From assembly GCF_918797505.1 (NCBI RefSeq), contig NC_092801.1:17669731-17733730 (forward strand): a DNA stretch of 64,000 nucleotides, written 5' to 3'. The DNA comes from Bemisia tabaci (Eukaryota; Arthropoda; Insecta; Hemiptera; Aleyrodidae). Both the position numbers and the translations under genes were made by a program. Below are positions 43,601-53,689 of the stretch, piece by piece (the first letter of the stretch is position 1; each line of letters opens with the position of its first letter). The notes under the pieces are model-generated. The model did not search any database. It was not told the origin of the DNA and worked only from the letters and a program-made list of their open reading frames with translations.

Positions 43601-44410
43601 TTTTAATTTTGACTTTTATAATTACACACTGGTTGTGTGAAGTAATTAGTGAACTAACGCTAGATAGAGTGAAATGATGAAAGGCGGGTCGTGCGCCATG
43701 CGCGTTGTGGGTTAACATCTCCCTTATTGTATGAAGGATGAATATTTTAGTATTTCTGTTTCAAAAAACTTAACTTTTGTCTTCAGAGATGCAATGATTC
43801 TAGTCCAAGTCAATTTGTTTTATTGAAAAAAAAAAGAAAACAAAAAAACATCTGAAATGTTAGGAAACGGCAGAATACTCTCCCGCATAAATGTACTCTC
43901 CGTAGTACTTGAGGGCAGACATTTTGATTGAAGCGAAATTTGGCAACATTCGGATGCTCGTACAACGTTCCACGGGTCGTATCCTATGTACGTCCCCGCG
44001 GGATGCTCGCTGCCCGACGATGCGCGGCGCGGCGAGTCTGCTGATTTTAAAATTCCGATACCGCCGCGAGGTTTTCTTGGACTCCGGCCAGGAAAGGAAA
44101 AGAGGTCAGGAGTGGAGCTTATTGATTTTCATAAATTCCCGCCTTTTCCCGCCGTCCCGGCCCCGCGCCCCGGAGTTCCCGGTTTTCGGCCCCGGCCGGC
44201 GATTACGCGGACGAACGCTTCCGGTGACGTCACGCACGGCCGACGGCGTGTTTACAAACCAACGTTGCCGATTTTGACTGGAATCATCTATGCAGGAGAG
44301 CTCAGGCTTAAACTAATTCTAGTTCTTCTGTTATTCGGTGCCACGAACATTCTAACGCGAGTTCGAATAATCGCGCCAAACACAGTGCGGCCGGTGTTAA
44401 ACGTATATTT
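43601..44410. other. spacer with a family D right-end scrap and a GC-rich patch
   Basis: 43920-43970 resembles the inner right end of D (AAATTTGGCAACATTCGGATG). 43980-44270 is GC-rich and single copy. A 227-codon frame here runs on into the MITE M5, so it is not called a gene. Confidence 0.4.
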
Positions 44411-44463
44411 GCGCCTGCAAGACATCAGGGATACTTCACGCATTGCACCAAACAGTGCGGTCA
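44411..44463 (+). repeat. single (unfolded) arm related to family N
   Basis: GCGCCTGCAAGACATCAGGGATACTTCACGCATTGCACC-like sequence, given here by position, followed by AAACAGTGCGGTCAGC. The inverse arm is absent. Two similar units lie at 47188-47330. Confidence 0.6.
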
Positions 44464-44466
44464 GCG

Positions 44467-44778
44467 TAGAGTCCCTTTATACTGAGAGTCAAGACAATGC
44501 GAATCCATTTCTGATTGGTTCCCGTATTTCAGGCCTCCACAGTGTCACAAACAGGAATGAAGATTACATTTTCACCAATTGCGAAGATTATAATCTAGAA
44601 TGGACCGGGGAATTACGGGTTCGGCAAGGAACAAACGGAATGAGAGAAGGAACGGAGAAAGGAATTTGAGAATGGGCCGATCAAAGATTACGAAAAACTT
44701 TCAATTTGTGTAATCTTTATTCCCGTTAGTGACTCCATGAGGGGGTGTTGTCTTGACTCTCAGTATAAAGGGACTATA
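44467..44778. mobile_element. M5: family M MITE
   Basis: 312 bp, TAGAGTCCCTTTATACTGAG to GTATAAAGGGACTATA. TSD not preserved. A family D right-end scrap (44781-44814) follows, and another M terminus scrap ends near 44902. Confidence 0.87.
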
Positions 44779-44972
44779 GATGGCTCATACGGCGTTTTTC
44801 CTTCGCATGACAGTGTAGGAGCTTTAGTCGAAATAACCTTAATATTTTTTTTATACGAGGGGGGGGGGGGTGTATCTTGGCTTTTAGTATAAAGGGACTC
44901 TAGGTTAAACTAGAGTGATGCTTGAATAAGTGACGCTGAAAAGATATTGATGCTTCACCAACAATCTATGGC

Positions 44973-46075
44973 AGTTGCCGAGTTGGATCCCGAAATTCCG
45001 AGTTGGTTCCCACCGCTAAATCCGAGTTGGATCCCGTGTAAAACTGAATAAAGAAACACTGATTAATGTGAATGGCAACGTTGCTTACCTCTGTTCCGAA
45101 GTAGGCGAGATGTGTTGATGATGAGGCTGAAGATATTTGGGTGTGAGTTGACAGAAAGTTCCCAACCTCTACTTTATAAGTAAATATAAAAAGTAAAATA
45201 TAAGAACTTTCTCCCCCCCCCCTTACCCTTCTTTAAAATCACCGGCGTATAAAAAATAATAAATAAACACACTTTTGGCAGTTTTAAACACAACTTTGAG
45301 GGTGTATAGAGCCCTCTGCGTCAAAAAAAATAAAAAACAAAATAAGAAGCCGGAAAAAATTTAAAACTTCCCAGATTTCGGCAAAAATTTGTAGGATACT
45401 TCTTTGATGAATTTTAGCCGGTTCTGATCCTTGCCAAACTCCAAAATTTTAGCAGCTAGGAATTCATGTTTTTTTTTCTGCTTGTCAGTAAGCGGTCGAG
45501 GTGTCGTTGTCCTTAAATGTGTGTATGTATCGCCTTGAATTTTAATTATAGTGTTAATGAAGCAAAATATGTTGGGGTGTGCGCTAGGAAATTCCGCGTT
45601 AAATTTCGAGTGGAAAGACTCATTCCCATTTGTGGTTCCGTCCTCGGTCACGGAATCGGAAGCCCATAGTTCAGGAGGAAATTTGCATCCGGATTGAATG
45701 TACGTTTCTAGTACGTAGTCAAAAAAATCATCCAATGCCTGTATATGCACGGGTTTTATAGACATGAGATCTTCATAAAAACACTCCTCAACCTGGGATG
45801 GTGGTAAGAGTGGTAAACCAAAAAAATGTTTTAAAATACATCCAACTTCCGAATCTTTTTTTTTAAAGTGTGTTGCAAGCCCCAGATTTTGCATTTTTCT
45901 CCACCAAGATTGAGCTAAATGGAATCTACATGCTCTTAATTTGACTGCTGGCCATGCATCTGATCAGGGAAAATGCAGCGTTGCCAGTCCATTTCTGTAA
46001 TTTTACTACACTGGAACCAACTCGGTACACTGGGGAAAAAAGTTACGGGATCCAACTCGGAATTTCGGGAACCAA
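44973..46075. mobile_element. MULE-type element with internally repeated ends
   Basis: The left end carries three copies of CCGAGTTGG(A/T)TCCC (44975-45030), the second following CCCGAAATT. The right end (46017-46075) carries the inverse set GGGATCCAACTCGG, AATTTCGGG, AACCAACTCGG. Between them lies the C-terminal half of a MULE transposase. Long, sub-repeated ends are usual for Mutator-like elements. No 8-10 bp TSD was found. Confidence 0.75.
45361..45963 (-). pseudogene. Mutator-like (MULE) transposase, C-terminal fragment
   Basis: MULE transposases move Mutator-like DNA elements with a DDE nuclease of the RNase H fold. The frame is open on the - strand from 45963 (just after a stop) to a stop at 45361, about 200 codons. 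It begins with RACRFHLAQSWWRK, matching the family's conserved C-x-FH-x-QAxWRK block. GNESFHSKFN follows, where Glu fits the third catalytic residue (about 45619-45621), then AHPNIFCFINTIIKIQ, matching the usual HPNIWxFI segment. The N-terminal half with both catalytic aspartates is missing, so the copy cannot be active. No methionine start is implied: the fragment simply begins where upstream sequence is lost. The sub-repeated inverted ends on both sides support a once mobile unit. Confidence 0.85.
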
Positions 46076-46186
46076 CTCGGTATCACCCCAATCTATAATT
46101 TTCATTATTTACTCAATTCCAGGATCTCTGGGAAGAATCCTGAAAATTATACAGGGTATCCTTGTGCTCAAGGTTTTCCATCCATT

Positions 46187-46458
46187 CTGCCGTGCTGAGG
46201 AAGAACGCCGTATGAGCCTTTACACGTTGCCAAGTCTCCTACGATAAAACCGAACTTACTGGGCAAATTGCGAATATTTTGCCTCTTTTTATATTTTTCC
46301 TCAACATTTTCTGACAATTTCGTGCCCAGTTCAATCTAAAATATCTGAGTATTTCAAGGAAAAATATGCATGAATGTTGAAAAAATACACGTTTTATCGA
46401 GGGAAATTCGGCAACTCTCGCATTTTCATACGCCGTTCTTCCTTCCATAGCACGGCAG
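46187..46458. mobile_element. D11: family D MITE
   Basis: 272 bp, CTGCCGTGCTGAGGAAGAAC to CCATAGCACGGCAG, flanked by CATT on both sides (46183-46186, 46459-46462). A second D right-end scrap lies at about 46515-46551. Confidence 0.9.
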
Positions 46459-46462
46459 CATT

Positions 46463-46838
46463 GATGAAATTCATCAAATTTGAGACACCTGCAAATTCCG
46501 CTTTTGGCGAGACGCATTACCATACGGCGTTCCTCCTCCGTAGCGCGGCTGTGTTCCTCACAGAAGTCGCGGAAGTATAACACTATAATGTTCAATAATG
46601 ACACAAAGAAGCCGTCGCTTTGAAATTCGAGCTGAGCGTCCCCTTCTCGGAAAATTAATCGAAGCGAAAACGACTCGCTTCAATTTCGCGCTCCTTTGCA
46701 ACTTCACAACATCTCCAGGGCTCTATGCACCTAGTGCTGACAAGTCAAATTTCACCTGTACAGGGTTGTCGCAAGATTTTCTTTTAAATGAATTTTATTT
46801 AAATATAACGTAACTACTACAAGTATTTTCTTGTATCT
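46463..46838. other. spacer with repeat scraps
   Basis: Contains an inverse copy of the GAATTTGCAGGTGTCT motif near 46475 and the D scrap. The rest is single copy. Confidence 0.4.
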
Positions 46839-46846
46839 ATCTACAT

Positions 46847-47562
46847 CAGGGCCGGATTTAGGGGGTGGCCACATAGGTCGCGGCCCATGGCGGCAAAAGG
46901 GGGCGGCAACTTTTGACTTTTTTTTTGAAACGTAGGTATAAAAACTGGGATTCAGAAAAAAATTGCAAACGAGAAAAGGCGACAAAATCTCTCATTTCCT
47001 GAGAGTATAGTAATTTCTAATTTTGTCGTCTTTCGGCGATACAAGAGGCAGCACCTTTAATTATTCGAGTTAAGAGAGAAACCAAACATCGAATTTGACC
47101 TGGAACGGCGCGGCGAAGAGTGAAGTCATGACGAGGACCGGAAATTGAAAGGAAAAGCCTCCGGCGCGGCGGTCGGCGCGTTACACATATTAGCGCCTAC
47201 AAGACTGCATGAATACTGCACGCATTGCGTCAAACACAGTGCGGTCAGCAGCGGTCGGCGGGAAACGCATGGCGCCTACAAGAGTGCATGAATACTTCAC
47301 GCATTGCGCCAAGTACAGTGCAGTCAACGCGGCGCGGCGTTGCGCGGCAGCGGAAATTAAAATTATTAAACCAAATTTATGTTTTGCACTATTTGCACAT
47401 TTTTTTGCAAAAAAAGTGTCCAACACGAGTAAACGTGTCTTATGCAACCCGCCCCCTCCGGCACGTTCACTTGATGGTTTTTATTAAAGTTTCAGAATTA
47501 ATGAGAGGGGAGTGGCAAAATACAAGCGGCCCATGGGCGACAAGTAGGTAAATCCGGCCCTG
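46847..47562. mobile_element. complete hAT-type non-autonomous element, 716 bp
   Basis: Ends CAGGGCCGGATTTAGGGGG and TAGGTAAATCCGGCCCTG are inverse. A perfect 8-bp duplication ATCTACAT flanks it (46839-46846, 47563-47570). CAGGG termini with 8-bp TSD are typical for hAT. Inside, 47188-47330 holds two direct units related to the arm of hairpin family N. No transposase frame. Confidence 0.92.
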
Positions 47563-47570
47563 ATCTACAT

Positions 47571-47778
47571 GGTTTAAAACTAAAACTTAACGAATTGCAG
47601 TGAATTTACAGAGTAACGTTAGATAATACGATGATTTTCTTTTTCTTTTTTAATTTATTTAGCAACAGTATGATTTTACAAAATGCCATATTGGCTTACA
47701 AAATATAAACACTAAATAACGGCAAAAGTTACTTTAGGCTTCAAGAATTTACTGAAAAACGTTATCCCTGAACGAATG
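47571..47778. other. single-copy spacer
   Basis: AT-rich, nothing recognised. Confidence 0.4.
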
Positions 47779-48014
47779 TCGTAAGTTTTTCGTAATCTGA
47801 TTGGCCCATGCTCAAATCACTTTCTCCGTTCCTTCTCTCATTCCATTTGTTCCTTGCCGAACTCGTAATCCGCCGGTCCATTCTAGATTATAATCTTTGC
47901 AATTGGTGAAAATGTAATCTTTATCCCCGTTTGTGACATTGTGGAGGCCTAAAATACGGGAACCAATCGGAAATGGAATCGTATTGTCTGTATTCTCAGT
48001 ATAAAGGGACTCTA
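47779..48014. mobile_element. M7: family M MITE, 5'-truncated
   Basis: Interior from TTTTTCGTAATCTGATTGGC to the right end AGTATAAAGGGACTCTA. Confidence 0.8.
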
Positions 48015-48710
48015 GTTCAAGCCTGAGCTCTCCGGCGTTAAAAAATATGTTTCACACTTCAAATTTAAGGTGCACGTTTTACCTCTGTCGTGAATATTTA
48101 ATGCGAGTTTCCGCGCATTACTCGTCAACATGGCGCGCCATGAATGTAATGATAGCTTTCGCGAATCCGAAAAACTATCGGTTCATCGGAGAAGACGTTG
48201 GAGAGGGGAGGGGATAGCAGGGGGATGAGAATGCGGGGGGGGGGGGAGGCAGATGACAACCGCGCGCTGAATCTCGACAATAGATTGGAAATCCCTGCAT
48301 CTCACGGCAGGGACCAGAGCCCGCCTGCCATCATTCCACGAAACCGCGCGGATCCCCGTCGAGTCATCGTTGGAGGTAGGCGGTTTTCCGGGCGCGATGG
48401 TGTGAGAAAAGGAGCGCGGTATTAAAGCTTCGCTGCTCCTTATTACGTACAGTCTTAATCTTAAAGTTCTCGTGCTCCGGCGTTGCCTCGCCGCACTTAA
48501 GCTCTTTAAGCGAAGGGATTTTGCAGATCGATTAAAGTGCTTTCATCTAGAGTGCCTATACAGGGAAATTACGGATATGCCAAAGTATGGAGCTCATATG
48601 GCCCAAAAAGACAGTTAACCTTATAAGACAAAAAAAAATTCAGGGTTGGCTCTAAAAACAGCCCTAATCGACACTCCTCCTCTTGATGAGAAAACATATA
48701 TCATAATACT
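48015..48710. other. single-copy, partly GC-rich spacer
   Basis: 48180-48430 is GC-rich with a G12 run near 48235. TTAATGCG and GTAATGATAG cores occur near 48098 and 48149. No gene. Confidence 0.35.
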
Positions 48711-49155
48711 TCATGTGATTTGATGGGCGCTATATTTTGTGTCAGAATGACATGCGATATATCGCTTCGGTTTATTCAGTTACTATCCAGTGCTATCCAT
48801 TATTCAGTTACTCGTCATTTTTCTCGAATTTTAAGATCGCAATGGAGATGTTGCATGTGTGAGAAGTTAAATTAAGTGAAACCCAGTGGCACCATCGTGT
48901 TTCTCTTGAACTTTTGCATAAGAATCAACAGTCAAATCGCAAATTCCTCACACATGCAACATCTCCATTCTGTTGTCAGGAAACTAAAGAATTCACTTGC
49001 CAATTTTGACAAACTTGAATTCTTTAGTCTCTTGAGAACAGAATTGCGATCTCAAAATTGGAGAAAAATGACGAGTAATTGAAAAAATGGAACTTATCCA
49101 TGCGATATATCGCATGTCGTTTTGACACAAAATATGGTGTCCATCGAATCACCTT
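48711..49155. mobile_element. L2: family L palindrome holding K5
   Basis: GTGATTTGATGGGCGC to GTGTCCATCGAATCACCTT, with GATATATCGC motifs in both arms. The left arm GATCGCAATTCTGTTGTCAGG-type block is split by K5. The centre is much shorter than in L1. Confidence 0.85.
48844..48966. mobile_element. K5: short deletion form of family K inside L2
   Basis: 123 bp with only the outer K sequence: GGAGATGTTGCATGTGTGAG on the left and CATCGTGTTTCTC...CACATGCAACATCTCC on the right. AT at both edges (48842-48843, 48967-48968). Removal restores the L arm. Confidence 0.87.
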
Positions 49156-49573
49156 AACTACGTACCGCGTCTAGTAGTCCATGATTAAAGTGCGCGGTAC
49201 AACTATTCCTCCTTTTGAAAGGCGCTAATTGCATAACCAGGGATTGAAGGAAAACTGAGTTTCTTCAATTAATTTTCTCTCCTCCAGACAATGGCGCTTT
49301 CCTTCCTCACATATTACTCTGAAGTAATAAAATATGTAATGAAACCATTTTCTAGTTCTTTTTGAGATTTTTTAGGGGAAACTAGATCTATCGAGACTTG
49401 TCGGAGTCTCCGCTGATCCCCCAACATGGCCAATATAACGTCACAGCAAAATCTTGCATGGCCGCCTCTTTAATGGCATGCGATTCGCTCTTGATAATAA
49501 CATTTTTCATTATCACTAAAATTGAGCTGACAACCGGGGCCGAAGCAGGTGTGACTCGCTCATGAAAGAGAAC
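49156..49573. other. single-copy spacer
   Basis: Nothing recognised. Confidence 0.4.
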
Positions 49574-49576
49574 GCC

Positions 49577-50227
49577 GCGCAGTGGATCGAATCAATTAGA
49601 GAGGTCGGATATGAAATTTTTGAATAAAACCGCAAATTTTGATGTTTATTTCGACACATTCTAAATTTTAAGGGGTGTTTCTGGAAGAACATTTCGCTAG
49701 GAAACCAATGAAATCACTTTTAGAACCTCGAAGTTTCGTGTATACTGAGTCATAAGCTTTCAAAGTTTCGAAATTTAGTCCGCACTGAAAATAAATTATC
49801 GGCGTTTTTACCAAGGTCCGTCGGTACCTTTACCATCTCACTTTTTTTTACAAATTATTGGTAATTATACCACGACAGGCTAGTAAGCTTACCTAAAAAC
49901 CAGTATTTTTACTGTGTTTTCAGGTAAGAATACCACTTTTATTGGTAATCAAGTCCTGGTAACTTTGCCATTTTATCTCGGTAATTCCACCACAGGCAAT
50001 AAAAAATATTGGCGTTTTTGCCAAGGTCCAGTAAAATTACCGAGAAAGTTCAATAATTTTACCGAGATTTCTCGGTAAAATTACCAATTCCATTAATGGT
50101 AATTTTACCAAGAAAAAACTGGGATCAAATAGAACCCTGAATTCTTGGTAATTTTACCCTTTTCTTAGTAAATACACCGAGATTTTTTTTTCAGTGCGAC
50201 CTCTCCTACTGACTCGATCTACTGTGC
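49577..50227. mobile_element. B4: family B MITE holding A3
   Basis: GCGCAGTGGATCGAATC to GACTCGATCTACTGTGC. GCC is directly repeated at the edges (49574-49576, 50228-50230). The right GTCCGACCTCTCC block is split by A3. Confidence 0.88.
49783..50196. mobile_element. A3: family A MITE inside B4
   Basis: 414 bp, CACTGAAAATAAATTATCGG to TTTTTTTTCAGTG, flanked by CG on both sides (49781-49782, 50197-50198). Removing it with one CG restores GTCCGACCTC of family B, which fixes both termini and the 2-bp TSD. Confidence 0.93.
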
Positions 50228-50406
50228 GCCGCGAAAGGCCCAAGGGGGCACCGGAGGGTGCAACTGACACAGAGACCAGCTGGTAGCAGACGCACAGAGC
50301 AGTAACATCCAACGTTGCCGATTCGCCTAAAATTCGAAAATTTCTAACGTGGGGTTGCTGCACGAAGCACGGCGGCCTGACAACGCCGCGGACATGATAG
50401 AATTAA

Positions 50407-50535
50407 GTTGAAGTCGAAAACGGTACATCTTGGAGCTTTTAGCTTATTAAGAGCTCCTAATTAAACTCATCTGCCCCGCTCCCTGCTAGCCTCGATTTTG
50501 TCACTGCGCTCTTCTCCCGGCCGACATTAGACGGG
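50407..50535 (+). repeat. low-copy duplicated segment, copy 1
   Basis: GTTGAAGTCGAAAACGGTAC, ATCTTGGAGCTTTTAGCTTA, CTAATTAAACTCA and GATTTTGTCACTGCGCT recur in the same order at 51532-51650. This is not a MITE: it has no inverted ends and is otherwise unique. A family T end scrap follows at 50533-50575. Confidence 0.75.
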
Positions 50536-50590
50536 GCTGATTATTGAAACTGATAGACAAAGAAATAGACAAGAATTGTTAAGGTCTGTT

Positions 50591-51114
50591 CTGCCATGCT
50601 AAGAAAGAACGTCGTACACTGGAAAAAAACACATTGGATCTAGAGTCCAGACTCTTGAAAACATTGACAAGAAAAAAGACTCTTGATTCAATCAGATTTA
50701 AGCGTAAATCAAAAGGAACTCCCCTCAAATTAAGAGGCTTGGTTCTTGATTTAAGCTTAAATCTGATTGAATCAAGAGTATTTTTTCTTGTCGATGTGCC
50801 AAATCTAATTGAATTAAGAGTATTTTTTCTTGTCGATGTTTTTAAGAGTCTGGACCGTAGATCCAATGTATTTTTCTTTCCAGTGTATGAATATTCGAGT
50901 GTTACCAAATTTCCTTCGATAAACTGTTTGTTTAGGAGGAAAATTATGAATATTTCTCCTTGAAATTTTCAGAAATTTTAGATTAAATTGCAAACAAAAT
51001 TATCTGAGAAAATGGTAGAGAAATATTCAACAATTACCCTGAAAATTAGTAATTTGCCAGGGGAAATTTGGCAACGCCTGAAAGCTCATACGGCGTTTTT
51101 TCTTAGCACGGCAG
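50591..51114. mobile_element. D13: family D MITE holding C6
   Basis: CTGCCATGCTAAGAAAGAAC to CTTAGCACGGCAG, flanks TGTT/TGTA (one mismatch). The left block CGTCGTA/TGAATATTCGAG is split by C6. Confidence 0.88.
50617..50885. mobile_element. C6: family C MITE inside D13, with a partial arm duplication
   Basis: 269 bp, CACTGGAAAAAAACACATTG to TTCTTTCCAGTG, flanked by TA on both sides (50615-50616, 50886-50887). A 44-bp stretch of the right arm (AATTGAATTAAGAGTATTTT and neighbours) is present twice in tandem. Confidence 0.9.
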
Positions 51115-51174
51115 TGTAACGGAGTACTAATTCTCTGTAGGGCTGTGGGAGAACAGAGCACCGCGCGCCGGGGC

Positions 51175-51298
51175 GTGCTGCCAGTGCGAAACGCGCACTG
51201 ACGCCTACAAACCTAAGGGGCTACTTCACGCATTGCGCAATGCTTGAAGTATCCCCTTAGGTTTGTAGGCGTCAGTGCGCGTTTCGAGCTTGCAGCAC
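51175..51298. repeat. N5: 124-bp hairpin (family N)
   Basis: GTGCTGCCAGTGCGAAACGC and inverse, centre CACGCATTGCGCAATGCTTG. The right flank (51320-51445) shares ATTAATAGGTCAGGGTGTAA with N3. Confidence 0.9.
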
Positions 51299-51531
51299 GC
51301 AGCACGCCGCAACGCAGCATGCCATACATTTTTGCGCACAATTAATAGGTCAGGGTGTAAAAATGTAGGCAATTTAACATCAAACCGAGATTAGCGACGC
51401 AAAAAAACATCAATTACGAAACTCTCGTGATCTTTCTTGAGTTTTGGATCATAGTGCACCGTGGCGATCAGGTGTCACAGAGCGCCAGATAGCGCTGAGA
51501 AAGCGGCTCCCATGTACAGTATGTTAGTCTG
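51299..51531. other. family N right flank and spacer
   Basis: To about 51445 this is the longer N repeat. The rest is single copy. Confidence 0.5.
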
Positions 51532-51650
51532 TTGAAGTCAAAAATGGTACATCTTGGAGCTTTTAGCTTATTAAAAGCTTCTAATTAAACTCAGTTGCCT
51601 CCCCGATTTTGTCACTGCGCTTGTGTCTCACGACCGATATTTGCCTCGGA
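51532..51650 (+). repeat. low-copy duplicated segment, copy 2
   Basis: Second copy of 50407-50535, with CATCTTGGAGCTTTTAGCTT and CTAATTAAACTCAG. Diverged by about 10-15% by eye. Confidence 0.75.
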
Positions 51651-52041
51651 GATGAAGTGCCGGGGGGGGGGGTGGTTAAGGGGGCCTTTTTCAGGGAGGA
51701 CGCTCGATTAAGTGCCAACCGAGCTGCAGGGTAGGTCAAAGGGCGATGCGGTTCCAGCCGTCTCACTCTGGAACCTCCGTGTGTGTGTGTGTGTGAGGGT
51801 GGGTGTCGAGGGAAAGTCCTGAGCTTTTAATGCGCTCCCAGCTTTTTGACGAGTTCGACAAGTCGGGGAAGTTTTTGCTGAGATTTAGAGTGGCTGTGTC
51901 GTCATAAAAACCCCTCCGCCTGGAAATTCCTCAACTTTCGGAGTGCGTTTTAATGGTGTCCTTTCACTTTCAGTTCAGTTATGCGTATGTTGGATTCAGT
52001 GTCCCGTTACATTTTTGTGCCAGTGTGCATGTTATATCAGC
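51651..52041. other. single-copy spacer with (GT)n
   Basis: G10 run near 51661 and a short (GT)8 microsatellite near 51779-51794. Confidence 0.45.
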
Positions 52042-52045
52042 TACA

Positions 52046-52668
52046 CTGCCATGCTAAGGAAGAACGCCGTATGAACTTTCGAGAGCTGCCAGATTTCCTA
52101 CGGTAAAATGTTTATTTTTGAGAAAAATTGTGAATATTTTTCCTTGATATTTTCGGAAGCTTTAAATCAAAATACAAACAAAATGAATTGAGAAATTGGC
52201 AGGAAAATATTCAAACAACAAACATTATCCTGAAAATGAGTAATTTGCCAGAGGAAACTTGGCAACGCCTGAATATTATTGATGAGCACAGTAGCATAAC
52301 CATGCTCATAATAGTATGTCTGTGCCCACAATGATATTACGGTGAACACGGTCATATCACCTTGCTCATTGTTACAAGAATCAAAGTCCACGGTTCTACT
52401 ACCGTGAAATCCCGTGTGACATTACCACCGTTGTTACGGTAGAATAACTGTTTTTTTCTCGGTGCATGTCACGCCCTACTTAGGCGCGAACCACTTCCGC
52501 GAATCGGACTGCGAAGCAGTCAAGAGGTGTAGCCCATCAACTTAAGAAGGACATTTCCTGAAAAATTGGTCGGAAAATAATCACAAGTTCGCCTGAAAAT
52601 TCGTGTTTCATCGAAATAAATTCAACAACGTACGAAGTTCCACACGGCGGTACTCCTTAGCACGGCGT
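52046..52668. mobile_element. D14: family D MITE with a 260-bp interruption
   Basis: Left part CTGCCATGCTAAGGAAGAAC to GGCAACGCCTGAATATT (52046-52275). After about 260 bp of unrelated DNA with repeated CCATGCTCAT-type words, a second right half follows (52540-52668) ending CCTTAGCACGGCGT. TACA flanks the whole unit (52042-52045, 52669-52672). The overlap of the two halves suggests duplication as well as insertion. Confidence 0.8.
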
Positions 52669-52672
52669 TACA

Positions 52673-53346
52673 GCTGTCTACTAATGTATTTTATAGTAGC
52701 GTCGTCGGCACTAGTATCTATTCGCCCGGGGGTTCTGATAAAGAAACACTTCGTCGAAACAGCCCGAACGGCAGGGTGAATGAGGTGGTAAATGGAGTGA
52801 ATTGTGGGTGGGGCGGAGAAGGAGGTCCCCAACGAAAAACCGCACATCTGCAAAGGCGTTCAAGCGGCGTTACGCGATTCTTGCCGAGCAGGGCGGGGGC
52901 ACATTGCAAAGTTTTAATGGTCTTGAATGAAGCGTGAGGCAGGAGTAGTAGGCTTGTCTCGCAGTTTCTCGTATCGATTGTGCACGAGTTACAATTCAGG
53001 GCCTGCTCGTGAAAGGAGCTTTGCCTACCTACGAAGGGGCGAGCAATATACCGCGACTTAAAGTGAGACTTCGAACCGAATACTTGCTATTCGCGAGGGC
53101 GAAATCCGTTCAAGTTTTGATAATGTCGGCGAAGTACAATTACGGAGTTTCCTATGCGTCTATCCTGCACACCGGTGTCCTAGCGTCACCGTGAAAGTCT
53201 AAAAGCTGACATGTGTTTTCGCGGTTAAAGAGACGGCTTCCACCGAAGTTAACCTAACTGTCTCAAATGTTGACTTGTTTCCTGAGGCTTTTTATTTTGA
53301 ACAAAAATCCATAGAAATGCAGTTTTATCGGTAGCAAAAACTCCAT
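52673..53346. other. single-copy spacer
   Basis: Nothing recognised. Confidence 0.4.
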
Positions 53347-53538
53347 ACTCTTGAAAACATTGACAAGAAAAAGGACTCTTGATTCAAGCAGATTTAAGCC
53401 TAAATCAAAAGAAAATCCGCTCAAATTAAGAGGCTTAGTTCTTGATTTAAGCTTAAATCTGATTGAATCAAGAGTATCATTTCTTGTCGATGTTTTTAAG
53501 AGTCTGGACTCTAGATCCAATGTGTTTTTTTTCCAGTG
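53347..53538. mobile_element. C7: 5'-truncated family C MITE
   Basis: Begins inside the left arm (ACTCTTGAAAACATTGACAA) and ends intact with TTTTTTTTCCAGTG. Confidence 0.83.
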
Positions 53539-53689
53539 TTGACCAGGAAAAACCAAATTTCGGTGACAAGAAACGAAGCTTCAGGTCAAAATAATATCTC
53601 GAGAAACATTTTTTTCGGTGAGAAATAAACATTTTTTCGAAGAAAATTTGGCAACTCTATATATGGAACCATAGGAAAATATGAACCAT

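Noticed and set aside
43986..44669. 227-codon open frame on + strand
   Set aside because: GC-rich at its start, low-complexity translation, and its last third is the MITE M5 read through. No domain.
50579..50963. pairs of 109-codon frames on both strands
   Set aside because: Mirror translations of the palindromic MITE C6. The same product recurs at every family C copy.
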